The notes below the pieces were generated by a model. It saw only the letters and a list, made by a program, of their open reading frames with translations, searched no databases and was not told the DNA's origin. Positions 51,305 through 53,139 of a stretch of 53,139 nt of DNA are shown here, piece by piece. This stretch comes from an uncultured Rhodospirillales bacterium (lineage in GTDB: Bacteria > Pseudomonadota > Alphaproteobacteria > Rhodospirillales > JABHCV01): contig CALKND010000015.1 of NCBI GenBank assembly GCA_938092065.1, positions 1 through 53,139 of the forward strand. Direction: 5' to 3'. Within the stretch, counting starts at the first letter, position 1, and each line of letters begins with the position of its first letter. The position numbers and the translations under genes are program-made.

Positions 51305-52036
51305 ATGCTACACAACCAAAAGCATCTAAAATTTAGGCAGGCTAAAAGGTGGCAAATTATTAAAAATGTTAAATCGAAGCTAGGATTAATCTTGTTGCTC
51401 TGGATTTTTTTAGTCACAGATATGGGGACGTCTTTTTCGGGTGCTGCCAAGGAAGACATGGTAGTCGGGGACTTTGGGGTGGGTAGCTTGATAGGCTGGC
51501 AAGAAAAGTCTTTTAAAAATACAACCCGTTACGAACTTGTGCAAGATGACTTGGGAATGGTCCTTAAGGCTGACAGCAATAACAGTGCTTCTGGCATGTA
51601 TAGGGAAATAAAAATTGATCTGGTAGAAACACCCTGCGTCATATGGTCATGGAAGGTGGACAATGTACTCGACAACTTGGATGAGACAACCAAGAGCGGC
51701 GATGATTATCCTGCACGTTTATACGTGGTTTTTTCTGGAGGTCTATCATTTTGGAAAACGCATGCCTTGAATTATGTTTGGTCTAATGGGCGCCCAATAG
51801 GCTCAGCGTGGCCAAATGCTTATACAAAGAGTTCTATTAATATTGCCGTCCAGAGTGGCCCGAGCAAAGTCGGGCAGTGGACCCGGCAAAGCAGGAACGT
51901 ACGCAATGATTACAAACACTTTATTGGAGGTGACGTCAAGCAAGCCGATGCAATTGCTATAATGACTGATACTGATAATTCTGGAAGTGTGGCCACGGCT
52001 TTCTACGGTGACGTTCGATTTTCCTCTAAATGCTAA
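51305..52036 (+). CDS. DUF3047 secreted protein
   Basis: The product has 243 residues. An N-terminal hydrophobic segment (LGLILLLWIFLVTDMGTSFSGA, about residues 26-47) follows a basic stretch, so it is secreted or anchored. The DUF3047 region has VIWSWKVDNVLDNLDETTKSGDDYPARLYVVFSGG, typical of the family. Function unknown; the beta-rich fold suggests carbohydrate or ligand binding. It is divergent from phrB and could share a promoter region. Confidence 0.8.
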   Translation: MLHNQKHLKFRQAKRWQIIKNVKSKLGLILLLWIFLVTDMGTSFSGAAKEDMVVGDFGVGSLIGWQEKSFKNTTRYELVQDDLGMVLKADSNNSASGMYREIKIDLVETPCVIWSWKVDNVLDNLDETTKSGDDYPARLYVVFSGGLSFWKTHALNYVWSNGRPIGSAWPNAYTKSSINIAVQSGPSKVGQWTRQSRNVRNDYKHFIGGDVKQADAIAIMTDTDNSGSVATAFYGDVRFSSKC

Positions 52037-52236
52037 ATTCGGCCACAAGACTTTTGATCATCGTTTAAGAGAATGCAAAAATAAGTTGCTCTATTTCGCG
52101 TCTGTAAGTAGCCAGTAAATGTTAACTTCGACTGCCATATGTTTTTGATAAAAAAATTTAAATATGCCCGTACGACTACCCCGAAAAGAGAGTCTGATAA
52201 TGACATTATATTCGAGCAACCTCTGAGTGACGAAGT

Positions 52237-53139
52237 TTAAACGATATTGTCGTAGGTTATGCTGTCCTGGGTAACATCGGCGACAGCAATTAAATCAAGC
52301 TCTGAAGATGTGATGCCCGTAGTGGTTGAGTCACCTGTAAATAAAAATAGTGCTGCTGTACTTGTAACATCCCCATTATCGTACATGATAAAGGCCAAAC
52401 TGTCGCCGTTATAATGTTCGACAGTTGAAAGGGCTGTTGCTGCCCAACCTTCAATTGTTGATGCTGCAGTTTCGCCCACAAGAATATCATTGGCGCCTAA
52501 ACTATCACCAGTAAACTCAAAAACGCCAATAGTGTCAGCTGCACCAGTAAGGCGAGTATCAGCAATTGTTCCGCTCAGATATTGAGAAGTTCCCATCCCA
52601 GAGGCACTGATTGTTGTACCATTATTGCTAAGGTCTGTTGTCCAGTCGTAAGTTGTGCCCCCTGAGCCAGCTGTTAAGGACAGGGTCTCGTAATCCAAGC
52701 TGCTTCCCGCTGCTGCTTCTGAATAATCATCGTAGTAAGAATCATAATAATAAGTGACAGTTTCGGCAAATCGTTGTCCCGCAAGAGGGTCAAAGGCAGC
52801 AAACATATCAGCACCACCGCCAAACATGTCACCGCCAGCACCGCCATACATATCACCTCCGCCGCCATACATGTCACCGCCAGCACTGCCATACATGTCA
52901 CCGCCAGCACCGCCATACATGTCACCGCCACCACCGCCATACATATCACCGCCGCCACCGCCAAATACATCACCGCCACCACTAAATATATCAGGACCAC
53001 CGCCAAACATACTACCGCCGCCAAATGGACTAGCACTGCCGCCAAATGGACTAGCATCGCCACCAAACCCGGGCGCATCGCCACCGAACCCGGGCGCGTC
53101 GCCACCGAACCCGGGCGCGTCGCCACCGAACCCGGGCGC
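52237..53139 (-). CDS. Glycine-rich tandem-repeat protein, N-terminus beyond the window
   Basis: The frame is open from the right edge to the stop near 52237, so the N-terminus is missing. The first visible part is four copies of APGFGGD (21-bp DNA repeats, 53056-53139), then SPFGGSA units, then about eight units of GGDMYGGA/GGDMYGGG. After about residue 110 of the visible part the sequence changes to an acidic Tyr/Asp stretch and a beta-rich domain with DTIGVFEFTGDSLGANDILVG and TTGITSSELDLIAVADV, like calcium-binding or surface proteins of marine bacteria. It is probably surface-exposed or secreted; the repeats could vary in number. Confidence 0.75.
   Translation of the reverse strand, partial: APGFGGDAPGFGGDAPGFGGDAPGFGGDASPFGGSASPFGGGSMFGGGPDIFSGGGDVFGGGGGDMYGGGGGDMYGGAGGDMYGSAGGDMYGGGGDMYGGAGGDMFGGGADMFAAFDPLAGQRFAETVTYYYDSYYDDYSEAAAGSSLDYETLSLTAGSGGTTYDWTTDLSNNGTTISASGMGTSQYLSGTIADTRLTGAADTIGVFEFTGDSLGANDILVGETAASTIEGWAATALSTVEHYNGDSLAFIMYDNGDVTSTAALFLFTGDSTTTGITSSELDLIAVADVTQDSITYDNIV

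Noticed and set aside
52674-53126. Alternative minus-strand frame across the glycine-rich repeats
   Set aside because: It is a frame shift of the repeat DNA giving a Val/Ala/Met-rich product; the glycine-rich frame continues into a normal domain with a proper stop.

Overview
The window looks like a chromosome segment of a marine alphaproteobacterium with moderate-to-low G+C. I infer this from a methanesulfonate monooxygenase set, tripartite tricarboxylate (TctCBA) and sulfonate-type importers, a TauE/SafE exporter, a short-chain-fatty-acyl-type XRE regulator, two photolyases and alphaproteobacterial-looking proteins throughout. No rRNA, intact tRNA or CRISPR array was seen, so placement below class level (SAR116-like or Rhodospirillales-like) is only a guess.

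Region 1 (1-6900) is an accessory zone. It holds a cut-off membrane gene, a secreted hydrolase, an extensin-like remnant, a G+C-rich SelO gene and a DUF2779 nuclease-like gene. These sit among four sequences resembling the 3' end of initiator tRNA-Met. Two of them form a 41-bp direct repeat with 39 matches, and one is read through by the C-terminal remnant of a large serine recombinase. I read this as an eroded tandem integration hotspot.

Region 2 (6900-12700) is one operon: a LacI-type regulator with a perfect 16-bp operator palindrome, a binding protein, two permeases, an ATPase and a GpdQ-like phosphodiesterase. It probably imports and hydrolyses a phosphodiester such as a glycerophosphodiester. 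DUF4149 and CutA genes follow. Region 3 (13760-17260, minus strand) is a four-gene operon: nucleotidyltransferase, HisC/CobD-like PLP enzyme, CDP-alcohol phosphatidyltransferase and methyltransferase. It looks like a bacterial Kennedy-type route to a polar lipid head group.

Region 4 (18700-28500) has an ScfR/RamB-type regulator, then TctC-TctB-TctA, an oxalate-CoA-ligase-like enzyme, a PanE-like reductase, an FAH-family protein and a class V aminotransferase. Together these could take up oxalate or a related acid and convert it through oxalyl-CoA and glyoxylate to glycine. Region 5 (28800-41750) appears devoted to organosulfonates. It has a binding protein with two permeases and two unlike ATPases, a Gld-like ABC-2 exporter, TauE/SafE, a PanB-like C1-transfer enzyme and, on the opposite strand, methanesulfonate monooxygenase MsmA, MsmB and MsmC. 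The Rieske site of MsmA has the unusual 26-residue spacing known for that enzyme. No reductase (MsmD) is in the window.

Region 6 (42300-53139) is mixed: a TPR glycosyltransferase-like protein, GNAT, a small hypothetical protein, a secreted nuclease, a Sel1-like protein, ChrA, and a DNA-repair operon (CPD photolyase, FeS-type (6-4)-like photolyase, DUF2256, then a TIGR03643 protein). A DUF3047 protein follows, and a glycine-rich repeat protein runs off the right edge.
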